32,251 bases of DNA, taken from the IMG/VR virus record IMGVR_UViG_3300017757_001866, positions 1-32,251 of that record. One strand, 5' to 3'. This DNA comes from a virus. A program made the translations under genes and the position numbers. A model generated the notes under the pieces. That model worked only from the letters and a program-made list of their open reading frames with translations, was not told the DNA's origin and ran no database searches. Positions 30,912-32,251 of this stretch are shown here, one piece after another; within the stretch, counting starts at the first letter, position 1; every line of letters starts with the position of its first letter.

Positions 30912-32251
30912 ATGGTAACAAATGATATAATAAATGTAAAGAAAAGAAACGGCAGAGGTTTAGAAGAACTCAATATTGAAAAGATACACGAAATGGTAGA
31001 ATATGCCTGTGAAGACATTACAGGTGTTTCAGCTTCACAAGTTGAGATGACTTCTGGTCTTCAATTTTATGATGGTATGACAACAGATGAAATTCAACAA
31101 ATTTTAGTAAAGTCGGCTTCAGATTTAATTTCTCTTGATAATCCTAATTATCAGTATGTGGCTGCCAGATTATTACTTTACAGTTTAAGAAAACAAATCT
31201 TTCGTAGATTGTGGGACCACCCACATATTTTTGACCATGTTAACAAATGTGTAGAAATAGGAATGTATGACGCAGACATACTTACTCAATACGATAAAAA
31301 AGATTTCGATAGAATGGAAAATTGGATTACTCACGAAAGAGATTACGATTTTACATATGCAGGCCTACGACAGGTCATAGACAAATACCTTGTACAAGAT
31401 AGAAGCAATGGCGAAGTATATGAAACACCACAATTCATGTACATGATGATTAGTGCTACTATATTTGCAAAGTATCCAAAGAATAAAAGGATGAGTTATG
31501 TTAAAAAATATTATGACGCAATTTCAAAATTTAAAATCAATATTCCTACGCCTGTTATGGCCGGTGTTAGAACACCTATTAAGCAGTATGCTAGTTGTGT
31601 CTTGGTTGATGTTGATGATACTCTTCCATCTATTTTCAGTAGTGATATGGCTATTGGTAACTATGTTGCTCAAAGGGCTGGCATTGGTATTAATGCCGGA
31701 CGAATTCGAGGAATCAATTCCAGAATTAGAGGCGGTGAAGTCCAGCACACAGGAGTTGTACCTTTCCTCAAGAAATTTGAGGCAACGGTCAAGTGTTGTA
31801 CTCAAAACGGTGTTAGAGGAGGTAGTGCAACGGTTCACTTCCCTATTTGGCACAAAGAAATAGAAGACATTATTGTATTAAAAAACAATAAAGGAACAGA
31901 GGATAACAGAGTTAGAAAATTAGATTATTCAATTCAGTTGTCTAAATTATTTTATGAAAGGTTTATAAATGACGAAGACATTACACTCTTCTCACCACAC
32001 GAAGTACCAGAACTTTATGAGGCATGGGGAAGTGAAGAATTTGACGAACTGTACCGAACAGCAGAAAGAAAAACAAGTGTTAGTAAAAAGAAAGTGTCAG
32101 CACAAACATTGTTCTTCGCCATGCTTAAAGAGAGGGCAGAAACCGGTAGAATTTATATAATGAATATCGACCATTGTAATACTCATTCAAGTTTTAAAGA
32201 CAGAGTTTACATGTCAAATTTATGCCAAGAGATTACATTACCAACAACACC
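30912..32251 (+). CDS. nrdA: Ribonucleotide reductase large subunit NrdA (class I), 3' end outside window
   Basis: The frame is open from ATG 30912 (AAAAGGGA upstream) to the edge of the window, 446 codons with no stop. It begins with an ATP-cone-like part (VKKRNGRGLEELNIEKIHEM). PTPVMAGVRTP and YASCVLVDVDD hold the first redox cysteine region (E. coli C225 equivalent). MSNLCQEITLP contains the active-site N-x-C-x-E triad (E. coli N437, C439, E441). The second redox Cys and the C-terminal tail lie outside. It should supply dNTPs with an NrdB partner, expected downstream. Confidence 0.95.
   Translation, partial: MVTNDIINVKKRNGRGLEELNIEKIHEMVEYACEDITGVSASQVEMTSGLQFYDGMTTDEIQQILVKSASDLISLDNPNYQYVAARLLLYSLRKQIFRRLWDHPHIFDHVNKCVEIGMYDADILTQYDKKDFDRMENWITHERDYDFTYAGLRQVIDKYLVQDRSNGEVYETPQFMYMMISATIFAKYPKNKRMSYVKKYYDAISKFKINIPTPVMAGVRTPIKQYASCVLVDVDDTLPSIFSSDMAIGNYVAQRAGIGINAGRIRGINSRIRGGEVQHTGVVPFLKKFEATVKCCTQNGVRGGSATVHFPIWHKEIEDIIVLKNNKGTEDNRVRKLDYSIQLSKLFYERFINDEDITLFSPHEVPELYEAWGSEEFDELYRTAERKTSVSKKKVSAQTLFFAMLKERAETGRIYIMNIDHCNTHSSFKDRVYMSNLCQEITLPTT

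Noticed and set aside
1-32251. CRISPR arrays, tRNA genes, insertion sequences, integrase or attachment sites
   Set aside because: None seen: gaps between genes are short, no repeat-spacer pattern, no cloverleaf with anticodon stem was recognised, and no transposase or integrase motifs appear in the translated frames. A tRNA scan was not run.

Overview
The window looks like part of the genome of a marine T4-like myovirus (Caudoviricetes). It is AT-rich, all supported genes lie on the + strand, and most neighbours touch or overlap by a few bases. The T4 replication core is recognisable: DNA polymerase gp43, UvsX recombinase, gp41 helicase, gp61 primase and an aerobic ribonucleotide reductase NrdA cut by the right edge. 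The ferredoxin is adrenodoxin-type rather than plant-type and no photosynthesis genes are seen, so a heterotrophic marine bacterium (for example a SAR11-like host) fits better than a cyanobacterium. The host assignment is inference.

Layout. 1-10.6 kb: replication and auxiliary metabolism (retropepsin-like protease, ferredoxin, polymerase, a DUF4338/DruA-like protein, flavin-dependent halogenase, UvsX, helicase, two 2-oxoglutarate/Fe(II) oxygenases). 10.6-16.5 kb: a nucleic-acid and nucleotide enzyme cluster (possible PD-(D/E)XK nuclease, ligase-like nucleotidyltransferase, adenylate kinase, P-loop polynucleotide-kinase-like protein, Pol-beta-type plus NMNAT-type nucleotidyltransferase fusion). 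16.5-23.9 kb: putative virion, internal and hypothetical proteins, a HAD nucleotidase and a small structural-like gene with its own late promoter and hairpin. 23.9-25.4 kb: a likely lysis cassette (DUF1353-like protein, two-TM small protein, overlapping spanin-like pair). 25.4-29.75 kb: membrane-anchored coiled-coil proteins and two large exported proteins. 29.75-32.25 kb: a structured terminator region, the primase and nrdA.

Regulation. Seven sites match TTGAC[AT] or TTGCCT, exactly 17 bp, then TATA[AT]T, suggesting host sigma70-type early/middle transcription. Four exact TATAAATA boxes match the T4 late promoter.

Main hypothesis. Several consecutive proteins (adenylate kinase, polynucleotide-kinase-like protein, several unknowns) begin with M-K-x-F-K-x-x-I-x-E or a relative of it, ending at an (I/L)-x-E site. 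This resembles the T4 capsid-targeting sequence of internal proteins, which gp21 protease removes. If it is real, this phage packages and injects a set of nucleotide and nucleic-acid repair enzymes.
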